This document shows, piece after piece, positions 6,662-14,505 of a stretch of 29,675 nt of DNA (its first letter is position 1; every line of letters begins with the position of its first letter). The stretch is taken from IMG/VR virus record IMGVR_UViG_3300032116_010335, positions 1-29,675 of that record; one strand, given 5' to 3'. Origin of the DNA: a virus. The notes below the pieces were generated by a model, which saw only the letters and a list, made by a program, of their open reading frames with translations, searched no databases and was not told where the DNA came from. A program made the translations under genes and the position numbers.

Positions 6662-7505
6662 CTCTGAACCTCGGTTCTGCTCGCGTTAAAGAATTCATCC
6701 CTAAATCCCGGACAGCCTTATTCCACTTTTTGCGATCAACCTGATCCGTGGTTGATTCGCATCGCGGAGTTCCCGGTAGCGGCAGAGTAACAAGTTTCAG
6801 ATTACGTCGTATAGTCTTCTCGGACTCCATGATCGATTCATATTGCTTCCCCGATGGTTTCATTTCCCCACGCAGGAACTTCGCTGCTGTCTTTTCTCCA
6901 ATCCCCGGTGCGCCCGGTATATCGTCCGAAGAACACCCCGCGATAGCTTTTACCATACGCCACTGACGCACGGATAAACGCCAGTCCGCTAAGTAATCCT
7001 CAACCCGATAGATTTCCCGTCTGGTGGGATTCCACAACGAGACACGCTTTGTCAGGCATTGGTATAGGTCATGGTCTGCCGACACGATAATACATTCCGT
7101 GTCGCTGTGCGTCTGGACAAACGACGCTATCAGATCATCTGCCTCATACCCTGACTCAGCGAATAGATTCCGGAACCCCATGTCCGGCAGGGTTTGCGTT
7201 TGAAGTCGTTTGATCTGTTTGATCATTTGAATGTACTTCAGCCGATCATCTTCAGACATTTCCGATTTCTTCTTTTCTCGATTCGCTTTGTAACCGGAAT
7301 AGATTTCCTTTCGTTTTGATTCCAGTCCATCGAAACAGAAAGCGATGTTAGTTGTCGAGAACTCCTGCTGGAATGTTCCAATGTCCCGAAGCAATCCAAA
7401 CATCACACCAGTGGGGATATCGTGATGAGTTAGATCTCGCATTCCGCTATGATAGTTCCGCCAGCAAAGATAGTTGACGTCACACACGATCCAGCGATTA
7501 CTCAT
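6654..7505 (-). CDS. 5'-3' exonuclease / flap nuclease (T4 RNase H-like)
   Basis: 283-residue member of the FEN1/PolI 5'-nuclease family, which removes RNA primers and 5' flaps. Visible motifs are VCDVNYLCWR (first Asp), FCFDGLESKRKEIYSGYKA (second acidic site and arch region), GYEADDLIAS, IVSADHDLYQCL (SADxD) and a helix-hairpin-helix SSDDIPGAPGIGEKTAAKFL. All acidic metal ligands seem present. A family A polymerase without a 5' nuclease domain is encoded elsewhere in the window, so this stand-alone enzyme supplies that role. It overlaps the RecA-like gene by 8 nt and the resolvase-like gene by 8 nt. Confidence 0.92.
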   Translation of the reverse strand: MSNRWIVCDVNYLCWRNYHSGMRDLTHHDIPTGVMFGLLRDIGTFQQEFSTTNIAFCFDGLESKRKEIYSGYKANREKKKSEMSEDDRLKYIQMIKQIKRLQTQTLPDMGFRNLFAESGYEADDLIASFVQTHSDTECIIVSADHDLYQCLTKRVSLWNPTRREIYRVEDYLADWRLSVRQWRMVKAIAGCSSDDIPGAPGIGEKTAAKFLRGEMKPSGKQYESIMESEKTIRRNLKLVTLPLPGTPRCESTTDQVDRKKWNKAVRDLGMNSLTRAEPRFRDG

Positions 7506-8577
7506 AGCGAGGTTTCCTTTTCGGTTTCAAAGACTCACGCAGTTCATTCCAAACTTCCCCGACCAGTTCCTGCAGACGGTAGTGACCGTTCTTTGTTTCC
7601 TCAATCGTCTGAATCAGTTTCTCGCGTCCGAGCGGAACCTCGCTGAACTCTGGTGCTGTGATCTTTTTTCCTTTGTTCCAGTGTTCATTCTCGACCAACC
7701 AGTCAACACACCCACCAATGTCGTCGAATCCGTATCCAGCTATGATGGGGATATCAGCCTGTCCCACGAAGTCTGTGTGACGGTTTTTCTTTACGTCCAT
7801 CCGGGTAATGATTCCGTACTTTCGCTTCTTACCACGAACTTCTTTGGTGAGTGTTTTGATTACACTCGTCCAGATTTCAGATGTCGCGTAGAACTTCAAC
7901 GCACGTCCACCGGAGCGAGTCTTCTCGCTGAACGTCATTCCAAGGTTGTCGCGAGTCTGCACAACGATGATCAGAATGGAACCGCTCTGTTTCATGGGTC
8001 TGATCAAACTGCGAAGTTTCTTGCTGTTGATCTTCGCCTTCCCATCCGACATCTCCCCGGTAACTTTCTTTCCTGCCGCAGCTTCCTTCTCCTGTGCCTC
8101 TTCTTTCTTTTCTTCCTGTCGGGAAGTCAGGGCATCGATGCTGTCGAGAATGTAAATCGTTGGACCCCTGCGGAATGCAGCCTTCGCATGTTTGTAGAAG
8201 TCTTCGATGTAGGCTGAGCAACACGGCTCACCGTTTTCATCGACTGCTGGTGCCCGTAGTCTTTTCGCTACTTTCTTCCCGAAGTAACGATCAACATCAA
8301 ACAGTACACCGTCTTCTGTGTTGTCGTGGATGAATGTGTAGTCGTCGAATGCGGGGTCGATGGATGCTTCAGCAAATGCACACATCGTAAAAAACGACTT
8401 ACCGGATTGAGAATCGCCCACGAAGAAATAGTACTTCCCTTTCTCATACGCACAAAAGGGATTGTCTGTCAGACTGCAGTTGAGAAGTGTCGATGCACTG
8501 CTCAGGAAGTTTTCCGGATCGAACACATACTTGGGCGACTTCGTTTTCATAAAGCTGAGTAATCTTTCTGTTTTCAT
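7498..8577 (-). CDS. RecA/UvsX-like recombinase
   Basis: 359-residue RecA-fold ATPase. Walker A is VGDSQSGKS (about residues 52-60), Walker B is IYILDSIDAL, and the RecA-type segment VVQTRDNLGMTF...GGRALKFYATSEIW corresponds to the Gln switch and second DNA loop. A Lys/Glu-rich insertion (EEKKEEAQEKEAAAGKK) follows Walker B. It should form filaments on single-stranded DNA and drive strand exchange, working with the DNA-binding protein and UvsY-like candidate upstream. The start at ATG 8577 has GGTGA nearby, immediately after a terminator-like hairpin. A radical alternative is a KaiC/RadA-like ATPase, but the GG.ALKFYA block favours RecA. Confidence 0.85.
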   Translation of the reverse strand: MKTERLLSFMKTKSPKYVFDPENFLSSASTLLNCSLTDNPFCAYEKGKYYFFVGDSQSGKSFFTMCAFAEASIDPAFDDYTFIHDNTEDGVLFDVDRYFGKKVAKRLRAPAVDENGEPCCSAYIEDFYKHAKAAFRRGPTIYILDSIDALTSRQEEKKEEAQEKEAAAGKKVTGEMSDGKAKINSKKLRSLIRPMKQSGSILIIVVQTRDNLGMTFSEKTRSGGRALKFYATSEIWTSVIKTLTKEVRGKKRKYGIITRMDVKKNRHTDFVGQADIPIIAGYGFDDIGGCVDWLVENEHWNKGKKITAPEFSEVPLGREKLIQTIEETKNGHYRLQELVGEVWNELRESLKPKRKPRYE

Positions 8578-8585
8578 AGTTCACC

Positions 8586-8621
8586 GAAAAAGCTGGGTGA
8601 ACCGTTAAGTCCACCCAGCTT
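8586..8621 (-). terminator. rho-independent terminator-like hairpin upstream of the RecA-like gene
   Basis: A perfect 10-bp inverted repeat (AAGCTGGGTG / CACCCAGCTT) with a 12-base loop is followed on the minus strand by a run of five T (two of them in the stem). The hairpin ends 9 nt before the RecA-like start codon, so it also abuts that gene's ribosome site. Confidence 0.75.
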
Positions 8622-8662
8622 CTGAGTTACACAAGCGAATCGTCAACCGTGATCAGAGAGAA

Positions 8663-9187
8663 CTACTTCTTGTCCTTTTTCTTGCTGAAGGCTTTCTTGA
8701 AGTCCTCGTCATCATCATCGTCGTCGTCATCATCGTCTTCGTCGTCCTCGTCCGTAGTCTTGGCAGCCTTCGCAGAAGATTTGCCCCCCGATGATTTGCC
8801 GGAACCCTTCGCCGCAGCTTTGGCAGACTTTTTTGCTGGCTTCTCGTCTTCATCATCATCGTCTTCATCATCATCATCATCGTCATCTTCGTCCTCGTCG
8901 TCATCGACTGGGACTACCTTGCCACCTTTGGCCGTGCTCTTGCTCGCTGCCTTTGGTGGTGACTTCTTTGAAGATTTCTTTGCGGGCTTTTCATCTTCGT
9001 CATCATCGTCATCGTCTTCGTCGTCCTCATCATCGTCATCTTCGTCTTCATCCACTGGCGGCTTACCCTTCTTCGAAGGTGCCGCAGCACCCTTTGCCGG
9101 AAGATTCAGATGTTCAATCAGCACAGTGAGGGCATCTGCGTGATTCTTGATAGATTCAAGTGCCTGAGCCAACGTCATTTTCGCCAT
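8663..9187 (-). CDS. acidic low-complexity protein with alternating Asp/Glu and Lys/Ala blocks
   Basis: 174 residues. A 30-residue N-terminal helix-like segment (LAQALESIKNHADALTVLIE) is followed by three long Asp/Glu tracts separated by Lys-Pro-Ala-Ser linkers such as EDEKPAKKSSKK. No catalytic domain. The linkers are almost identical to those in the tail of the neighbouring single-strand DNA-binding protein, so segments may have been exchanged or amplified by repeat slippage. Polyanionic proteins in phage replication regions may mimic DNA or act as chaperones for basic proteins, but here the role is unknown. A terminator follows the gene. Confidence 0.7.
   Translation of the reverse strand: MAKMTLAQALESIKNHADALTVLIEHLNLPAKGAAAPSKKGKPPVDEDEDDDDEDDEDDDDDDEDEKPAKKSSKKSPPKAASKSTAKGGKVVPVDDDEDEDDDDDDDEDDDDEDEKPAKKSAKAAAKGSGKSSGGKSSAKAAKTTDEDDEDDDDDDDDDDEDFKKAFSKKKDKK
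8704..9053. repeat. imperfect trinucleotide (GAC/GAT) tracts encoding poly-acidic blocks
   Basis: Three runs of TCATC/GTC triplets on the plus strand (about 8704-8755, 8842-8907 and 8991-9053) encode the Asp/Glu tracts on the minus strand. GAC, GAT and GAA/GAG are mixed, so the repeat is maintained at the protein level as well as by slippage. Confidence 0.85.
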
Positions 9188-9233
9188 TGTTACTTACTTC
9201 CCAACTGGAACAAATCGTACAACCAAAACACAA

Positions 9234-9252
9234 GTTCAGCCACACACTGAAC
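9234..9252 (-). terminator. weak hairpin after the single-strand DNA-binding gene
   Basis: GTTCAG and CTGAAC pair around a seven-base loop, starting at the stop codon of the DNA-binding protein gene; the following TTGTGTTTTGG is only moderately T-rich. It may be a weak terminator or simply a 3'-end stabiliser. Confidence 0.3.
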
Positions 9253-10265
9253 TAGAATGGAACATCGTCATCATCATCATCATCGTCATCGTCATCATCC
9301 CGACGCTTTTTCTTGGATGACTTTTCCACCTGTTTCTTTTTGTTTTTAGGTGGTTCGTCATCATCATCATCGTCATCTTCGTCCTCGTCGTCATCATCGA
9401 CTGGTGGTTTCTTCTTGGATGACTTTTTTGCTGGCTTTTCATCTTCCTCATCATCATCATCGTCATCATCATCATCGTCCTTGGACTTCTTTTTCTTCGG
9501 TGGTGCCGAAGTCTGGAAGTACATGTCCGACAAGTCTTCATAGGATGGCAGGACGATCATCGCATCCACGTCGATTTCGTGTTCGATCACCTCTTCCGGC
9601 AGATCTTCTTTTCTTGCACGGAACAGGATCGACGATGCCGGGAACCATGGGCGGGTATTGCCTGTCGGTTTTTCTTCGAACGAAATACGAAGAACCTGCC
9701 CACCTTCGAAGTCGGCGTAAAAGTTCTCTTCGTCATCCGGGTCAAAGTTTTTCAACTGAGCATCCAGCAGTTTCCCGAATCCGTGGAAACTGTAGTCGAA
9801 GACCTGAATCCCGCTGTCGCGATCCTCTTCGTCGAGAATCAGCATGATCTGGCGTTCCTTGACTGCTAACGCCTTTGTCTGTTCATCGCTTGTGTCTGGA
9901 TCTTGAAGCAGTTTGTTGCGATGGTCACATATCGGACATCGCATTCTGTGCTTCGGCGAAAGGTGCTTCGTGTTGTGATATGGACACGGAACAAGCGACT
10001 GCTCTGGTCCTACGTTACCATGAGCGAAGTAAGTCCGTTCGGCGTAGAGTTTACCGACACGGTCATATTTGTACGCTCCCGGATTGGCTTCCGTTGCGAT
10101 GAACGGAATGATACTCCATCGCTTGTTGCAGGTAGCTTTGATCTTGACGACCTTCATGCCGTCAGGCAGCGTCAACGCACCCTTACCCTGCCCAGATGAG
10201 TGTTCTTCCGCACGCTGCCTCATTGACAGGCGTTCGGCTTTTTTGGCTTTATTCTTTTTCGCCAT
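9252..10265 (-). CDS. gp32-like single-stranded DNA-binding protein with zinc site and poly-Asp tail
   Basis: 337 residues. The core carries a zinc-binding arrangement CPYHNTKH...CPICDHRNKL like T4 gp32-type proteins, flanked by a strand-rich region with several aromatic residues. The first 35 residues are basic (KKNKAKKAERLSMRQRAEEH), resembling the cooperativity segment. From about residue 255 the protein becomes alternating Lys-rich and Asp-rich blocks and ends DDDDVPF, strikingly like the protein-docking tip of bacterial SSB. It should coat single-stranded DNA and recruit replication partners through the tail. Position among polymerase, RecA-like and UvsY-like genes supports this. The gp32 family is assigned by layout, not by alignment. 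Confidence 0.8.
   Translation of the reverse strand: MAKKNKAKKAERLSMRQRAEEHSSGQGKGALTLPDGMKVVKIKATCNKRWSIIPFIATEANPGAYKYDRVGKLYAERTYFAHGNVGPEQSLVPCPYHNTKHLSPKHRMRCPICDHRNKLLQDPDTSDEQTKALAVKERQIMLILDEEDRDSGIQVFDYSFHGFGKLLDAQLKNFDPDDEENFYADFEGGQVLRISFEEKPTGNTRPWFPASSILFRARKEDLPEEVIEHEIDVDAMIVLPSYEDLSDMYFQTSAPPKKKKSKDDDDDDDDDDEEDEKPAKKSSKKKPPVDDDDEDEDDDDDDDEPPKNKKKQVEKSSKKKRRDDDDDDDDDDDDVPF
9264..9480. repeat. trinucleotide tracts encoding the acidic tail of the DNA-binding protein
   Basis: Runs of ATC/GTC triplets on the plus strand at about 9264-9299, 9356-9400 and 9439-9480 encode the poly-Asp blocks. They share linker sequence with the tracts in the neighbouring acidic gene, offering sites for slippage or recombination between the two genes. 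Confidence 0.85.
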
Positions 10266-10389
10266 GACGAAACCTTATGAAACGATTCCATGCTGCTTCT
10301 CCGGCGAGAATACCATACTTGCCGAGTCTGCAGTTCAAATAAGTAATCAGTGGGGATAACCCCAAAACGACCCAAAATTCCCAGTACAT
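10249..10389 (-). CDS. 46-residue small protein, possibly membrane-associated
   Basis: ATG 10389 has AGGAG at good spacing and the frame ends in TAA overlapping the start of the single-strand DNA-binding gene by 17 nt. The N-terminal half is hydrophobic (FWVVLGLSPLITYL) and could cross or touch a membrane; the C-terminal part is basic (RFIRFRHGEKE). It fills a 126-nt gap between two replication genes. No family is recognised. The clear ribosome site and the coupled overlap make it more likely than chance, but it may only be a leader peptide. Confidence 0.5.
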   Translation of the reverse strand: MYWEFWVVLGLSPLITYLNCRLGKYGILAGEAAWNRFIRFRHGEKE

Positions 10390-10398
10390 GACGAACTC

Positions 10399-10872
10399 CT
10401 AACGTACACCCCCCTTCGACCTTGAAGCAGTCTTATTGATCGATTCGATCTCCTCTCTATCAGCAGTGACTTCTGAGTAGTAGTCCATGCTGTATAATGT
10501 GATCAGACCCTTGAGCATATCGCGTTTGTGATTCAACGCGGTGACTCCGGCCTGAATGATATCAACGTCGTACAAACACTTGTCCCGGAGTTCTTTTGCT
10601 TCCTGATAGTCGCTGCTGTTCCGCATTGCGTTCTGTACAGCGACTTCGGTGATCTTCATCAGTTTGAACTTTTCAGGATTCTTCCGGACTTTCGCATCCA
10701 GTTCCGCCTTAACAGCGACGTAGGTCTGCTCAGCCTCAGCCAATGCGAGCTTTGCATCAGCCAGTTGACACATCAGTTTATGAACGTCTGCGACGTGCAG
10801 AACACATTCCCGGTCCAGACGATTGGGATCAATCCGGAAGATGTTTCGTGGTTCTTTAGCGACTTTTGCCAT
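10399..10872 (-). CDS. helical coiled-coil protein, candidate UvsY-like recombination mediator
   Basis: 157 residues, mainly helical. It opens NIFRIDPNRLDRECVLH and continues with heptad-like LADAKLALAEAEQTYVAVKA, then basic NPEKFKLMKITEVAVQNA and a terminal helix. I recognise the general pattern from phage proteins encoded beside single-strand DNA-binding protein and RecA-like genes. Size, coiled-coil nature and location would fit a UvsY-type mediator that loads recombinase onto coated DNA, but sequence similarity to T4 UvsY is not visible to me. It begins 32 nt after a conserved promoter-like element, so it may head a transcript including the DNA-binding protein and the small ORF. Confidence 0.65.
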   Translation of the reverse strand: MAKVAKEPRNIFRIDPNRLDRECVLHVADVHKLMCQLADAKLALAEAEQTYVAVKAELDAKVRKNPEKFKLMKITEVAVQNAMRNSSDYQEAKELRDKCLYDVDIIQAGVTALNHKRDMLKGLITLYSMDYYSEVTADREEIESINKTASRSKGGVR

Positions 10873-10903
10873 ATCGGACTTTCTGAAAAAGTGTTTTATT
10901 TAT

Positions 10904-10922
10904 AGTCGCAGTGATGCTAACT
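10904..10922 (-). promoter_or_regulatory. conserved 19-bp element, likely phage promoter
   Basis: Minus-strand AGTTAGCATCACTGCGACT followed immediately by ATAAATA. It overlaps the stop codon of the clamp-loader gene and lies 32 nt before the next start at 10872. The downstream A/T-rich hexamer is in a suitable place for a -10 element. Confidence 0.6.
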
Positions 10923-11864
10923 TTTAATTCCAAAAACGTTGTAAGCCATAAGTACAAGTCCCGCCTTGCCGGAATCAAAAACGTTGCTTTCGAACGCTTC
11001 GAGCACCAGCGCAGCCCTGGCACTGATCTTGCTGGGTTTGCTCTGGTTCAGGATTATCGCAGACGCATACCCCAGAACGCAACGGCGTACCCCTTCAGCG
11101 TCCTGCTCGATGGACTTCAGAACCTTTGCGATGTCACCCCATGTGGAACGCAGGTCCATAAGTTTACGAGCAAGATCAATCCCCACTGCCTGAACATCAC
11201 TCTTGAGGATTGCCGCTTTCTGATCGTCTTCGTTTTCCAGATCCTGTATCTGATGCAGGATGACGAGGGCTTTCCTTGCACTGCCATCACTTGCAGTAAT
11301 GATCATGTCACGAACGTCGTCACTGAGGTTGATCTTCTCTTTCTTGCAAACACGTCGAATGATCTTCGTCAGACCGTCTGTCGTGAAACTCTTCACCTGT
11401 ATGTCGGTGCAGCGTGTCTTGATGGTCTCTTTCAGCTTCTGGGCATTCGTAGTATTCAGAACAAAGATCACATGCTTTGGGGTGTCTTCCAGCACCTTCA
11501 ACAGCGAGTCCTGTGCGGCGGCTGTTAACTGATGGCACTCGTCCAGCAGGAACATTCGCCACTTGCCATTCAGGGGACTGGCATGAATTCGGCGTTTGAT
11601 ATCCCGGACCATATCGATCCCGTTATTGTCCGCACAATCGATCTCCTGATAGTCCTGATCGGAGATCACCAACATCTCTTTGATGATGCGGGCAATGGTA
11701 GTCTTCCCACAACCGGATGGACCCGTAATGAGAATAGTTCGTGGGATCTTATTGTTCGTTAACATTGCCGACAGTTGACGCGATGCACCTTCCTGTCCTA
11801 CCAGTTGATCCCAGTTCGTCGGACGATATTTCTTGTACAATTCAAATTCAGTATCGTTTGCCAT
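10917..11864 (-). CDS. clamp-loader ATPase subunit (T4 gp44/RFC-like)
   Basis: AAA+ clamp loader of about 315 residues. It shows the RFC box at the start (ELYKKYRPTNWDQLVGQEG), Walker A (TGPSGCGKT), Walker B with DECH (FLLDECHQL), sensor 1 (VLNTTNA) and the SRC-like arginine finger region (KTRCTDIQ). It would load the sliding clamp at primer ends. The start ATG 11864 has AAGGA upstream and follows the polymerase stop by 11 nt; GTG 11879 is unlikely. No gp62-like small subunit is recognisable here. The gene ends in the conserved promoter-like element. Confidence 0.92.
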   Translation of the reverse strand: MANDTEFELYKKYRPTNWDQLVGQEGASRQLSAMLTNNKIPRTILITGPSGCGKTTIARIIKEMLVISDQDYQEIDCADNNGIDMVRDIKRRIHASPLNGKWRMFLLDECHQLTAAAQDSLLKVLEDTPKHVIFVLNTTNAQKLKETIKTRCTDIQVKSFTTDGLTKIIRRVCKKEKINLSDDVRDMIITASDGSARKALVILHQIQDLENEDDQKAAILKSDVQAVGIDLARKLMDLRSTWGDIAKVLKSIEQDAEGVRRCVLGYASAIILNQSKPSKISARAALVLEAFESNVFDSGKAGLVLMAYNVFGIKS

Positions 11865-11875
11865 TGCAGTATCCT

Positions 11876-13294
11876 TCACAGTGCTGTTTTTGGAACCCAG
11901 ATCCCCTTGGAGTTAATGTCGTATGGTTCTTTCGCGAACCATGAGGCATCAATCGGGGCGACGTCGGCTTCTACCACCATCGGAACAATAATCCATTTCC
12001 AGTGACGTGGTAGTTCTACTTCCATGATATACTTCCATTTGTGAAGCACATCCTGGAGTTCGCTAGGGACAGCATCTAACACGACGGAGTCGTGGATCTG
12101 TCCGATAATGAGTGTTTTCATCTTGTGCTTTCTCAGCCACTTCTGCAGGCGAATCAGACCCCACAGCAGACAGTGGAAAGCACTCCCCTGAATCGGATGG
12201 TTTGTTACGTCGTTCTTGGAGTAGATCCCAGTGACCTGAAATCCTGTTTTGGTTTTCCAGCCACCAGTTTTCAGATACTGGGCGAACGTATCGAACTTCC
12301 ACTTGTCGTATCCCCGGAACCGCTCTTTCCAGAATATCTTTTCTACCGTCCGGATGTGATCCATGAACGTGCCGGGTTCTGGTTCGGTACTGGTTCCGCG
12401 TTCTGTGATTCCCTTTTTGGCCAGATGCTTCCGGATAGATCGCTCTTTGCCGTTGATGTTCAGGGTGATGTTCCGCATTTCCATTACGTCCCACAGATCG
12501 CTGCCTACAGTCTTGTAGTACGAACCGTAAAACTCTGGAAACACGAAGCTGTTCTTGCTGGCAGTTCTGGCAGCTTTCGTCACCTGCTCTGGTTTACACA
12601 GAAATATGTCACATGCTGTATCTCGGTGCATATCCGTAGATGGATCTTCGATATAGCGAATCATCGCCGGGTCTTTGTGATAGCACGCACTGATACGAAC
12701 TTCCACACCGCTACAGTCGATTTCCGCAATACAACGACCTTTCCGTGGGATGAAGCAACTCCGGATCAGACGTGCCATCTCGCCTTCCCGGATTGGCAGA
12801 TTCTGGAAGTTGACTGCTTCTGAACTTGATCGCCATGTTTTTGTTGTGTGAAGGTTAAAGAACACTCGGAGAAACCCACCACGTGTCTCCCGCTCGATCC
12901 CGGCAAGGAATGTGCGGTCGCTCTTGATCAGCTTACACATACGACTGTAATCCCGCACGAAAGGATCATCGATCTTTTCAAGTGCGAGTGCATCTGTAGA
13001 TGGTTTCCCTTTGTCGGTGTACGCGGTAGGCTGATATTTGAGTTCCTTGAACAGTAACTTGCCCAACTGATCGGGCGACGTCAGTTTGGCTTTCTCGCCG
13101 TATCTCTTTTTCCAGAGTCGCCAGTAATCGTGTTCCTTGAGTTCTTTGGTGACGTTCTTGATTTCTTCCTGCATCTTGAGACGCGAGTTAGAAAGGAACT
13201 CGGTATCAATGCGAAATCCATTGGAAGAGATTTCGCTCATCACTATTGCACCTTCGTGCATCAGGTTATACGCTTCCGGTTCGCACGGTATCAT
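11876..13294 (-). CDS. family A DNA polymerase, polymerase domain only
   Basis: 472 residues holding the PolI-type palm, fingers and thumb. Motif A appears as AEIDCSGVEVRISA near residue 190 (DxSxxExR with Cys after the Asp), motif B as RTASKNSFVFPEFYGSYY near 245-260, and motif C as QIHDSVVLD near 400. The NFQNLPIRE block before motif A is typical. There is no 3'-5' exonuclease domain in this polypeptide; it is encoded by the gene just upstream, which ends in an ATGA-type overlap with this start. The two products probably form a complex. The clamp loader follows. Confidence 0.93.
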   Translation of the reverse strand: MIPCEPEAYNLMHEGAIVMSEISSNGFRIDTEFLSNSRLKMQEEIKNVTKELKEHDYWRLWKKRYGEKAKLTSPDQLGKLLFKELKYQPTAYTDKGKPSTDALALEKIDDPFVRDYSRMCKLIKSDRTFLAGIERETRGGFLRVFFNLHTTKTWRSSSEAVNFQNLPIREGEMARLIRSCFIPRKGRCIAEIDCSGVEVRISACYHKDPAMIRYIEDPSTDMHRDTACDIFLCKPEQVTKAARTASKNSFVFPEFYGSYYKTVGSDLWDVMEMRNITLNINGKERSIRKHLAKKGITERGTSTEPEPGTFMDHIRTVEKIFWKERFRGYDKWKFDTFAQYLKTGGWKTKTGFQVTGIYSKNDVTNHPIQGSAFHCLLWGLIRLQKWLRKHKMKTLIIGQIHDSVVLDAVPSELQDVLHKWKYIMEVELPRHWKWIIVPMVVEADVAPIDASWFAKEPYDINSKGIWVPKTAL

Positions 13295-14505
13295 ATCATC
13301 TCCTCATACGCTGGGTGTTCCATCAGGCGAGCTTGTTTGACCGCTACCTTGTATTCCAGAAGTGAGTCAAGTCCGCAGTAGACTAACAGTTCGTGCATTG
13401 GGATATCCTGTACGATCCTGTTGACAGCATGACTGTCATCTTCTTTCTTATCGTCGCTTGTCATGAAGTCATGGATCTTGTCGTTGTAGCTGGGTTGACC
13501 CAACTGAACAAACGACTGGAACTTGATACTGGTGACTCCCTGCCGATTGTCCAGACTGTGAGCTGCCTGCATGGTATCCCACAACCAGCCACGAACACGG
13601 GTTTTCAAGATCGCTTGAGTCCACCGATGTTCAAACTGCAGGTTACTGGCAATTTTCTTTACACGGGGGCTTCTGCAGAACGCTCTAACGGCTTCTGCAA
13701 CCCGTTCCGACCACGCAACGGCAAAAGTATACTTTCCGCCTACGCAGAAGCTAACGGCCAGAATCCGGGCTTTGCTGTGCTCCGGTTTCAGGCTGTTGGT
13801 TTCGTAGTCCCACGCAACCGTACCACCATTCTCAGCCAGATGGTTGATACATCTGATTGCTTCCTTTTCATCGAGGATATTAACCTGAGAATGGAAGTCT
13901 GGGATCTTGTTCTCTTTGTAGGGGTGCTTCCTGCGTTTCAGTGCAGAAGCGATCTGCTGTTCGAACAGTACGCCGGAACACTGCCGTTCCTCATTCGTGG
14001 GTTCAATCACGGGACAGACCCAGCAGTTCGTTAACTGTGCTGGAATCTGATAACCATACCAGCGATGTGGATCGCCTGCTGGTTTATTCCATGTGAACTG
14101 GATAACGTTCCTGACTGCGGCATCCCCGATAGCAATCACTGTATGGGGTTTCAGTTCCTTGATCGATTCGCGTAGTTTGAAACTGCAGGCATCAATCTGT
14201 TCGCTTGTGGGTTTATTGGTATGGCAGATTGTGGCAGCAGTGACGTAGCAGTTCTTCGGACTGATGTTCATATCCAGAAGTACGTCGCGTACTTTAGTAC
14301 CGACAGAAGACATCATAAAAACACCGCTGTCATCCGCAGGTTTACTGATCGGCGGCAGTACAATCATCACACCAGTGGAACCACTTCCCTGCGGTTCCAG
14401 CTTGGGTGACTTACAGTGTTTGTACAGACCGCACGCCCCACAGCGAGCAGATGCTGAATAAACCTTTGTCCGCATTAAAGTCGCGGCCTGAAACAAACCC
14501 TTCAT
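13291..14505 (-). CDS. UDG-like domain fused to a DnaQ-like 3'-5' exonuclease (N-terminal part of a split polymerase)
   Basis: 404 residues with two domains. Residues 1-200 resemble the Fe-S uracil-DNA glycosylase superfamily: a CGACGLYKHC cysteine cluster at 22-31, MIVLPPISKPADDSG where family 4 has its GEAPG motif, and VIEPTNEE where the HPS motif would be; the degenerate catalytic motifs suggest a structural role. The C-terminal half is a proofreading exonuclease with Exo I VAWDYETNSL, Exo II SNLQFEHRW and Exo III YCGLDSLLEYK. The stop overlaps the polymerase ATG. This matches the layout of phage PolA proteins with an N-terminal UDG-like domain, here split from the polymerase. Start ATG 14505 directly follows the previous TAG. 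Confidence 0.85.
   Translation of the reverse strand: MKGLFQAATLMRTKVYSASARCGACGLYKHCKSPKLEPQGSGSTGVMIVLPPISKPADDSGVFMMSSVGTKVRDVLLDMNISPKNCYVTAATICHTNKPTSEQIDACSFKLRESIKELKPHTVIAIGDAAVRNVIQFTWNKPAGDPHRWYGYQIPAQLTNCWVCPVIEPTNEERQCSGVLFEQQIASALKRRKHPYKENKIPDFHSQVNILDEKEAIRCINHLAENGGTVAWDYETNSLKPEHSKARILAVSFCVGGKYTFAVAWSERVAEAVRAFCRSPRVKKIASNLQFEHRWTQAILKTRVRGWLWDTMQAAHSLDNRQGVTSIKFQSFVQLGQPSYNDKIHDFMTSDDKKEDDSHAVNRIVQDIPMHELLVYCGLDSLLEYKVAVKQARLMEHPAYEEMI

Noticed and set aside
8649-9143. Long plus-strand open frame rich in Ser
   Set aside because: It is the antisense shadow of the Asp-rich tracts (GAC/GAT read backward as Ser codons); no independent ribosome site or domain.
8704-9480. Regular triplet repeats that might suggest a CRISPR or satellite array
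   Set aside because: There are no direct repeats with unique spacers; the repeats are explained by poly-acidic coding.
13280-13300. Programmed -1 frameshift joining the exonuclease and polymerase
   Set aside because: No slippery heptamer is present and the polymerase frame is closed 18 nt upstream of its ATG, leaving almost no room for slippage.
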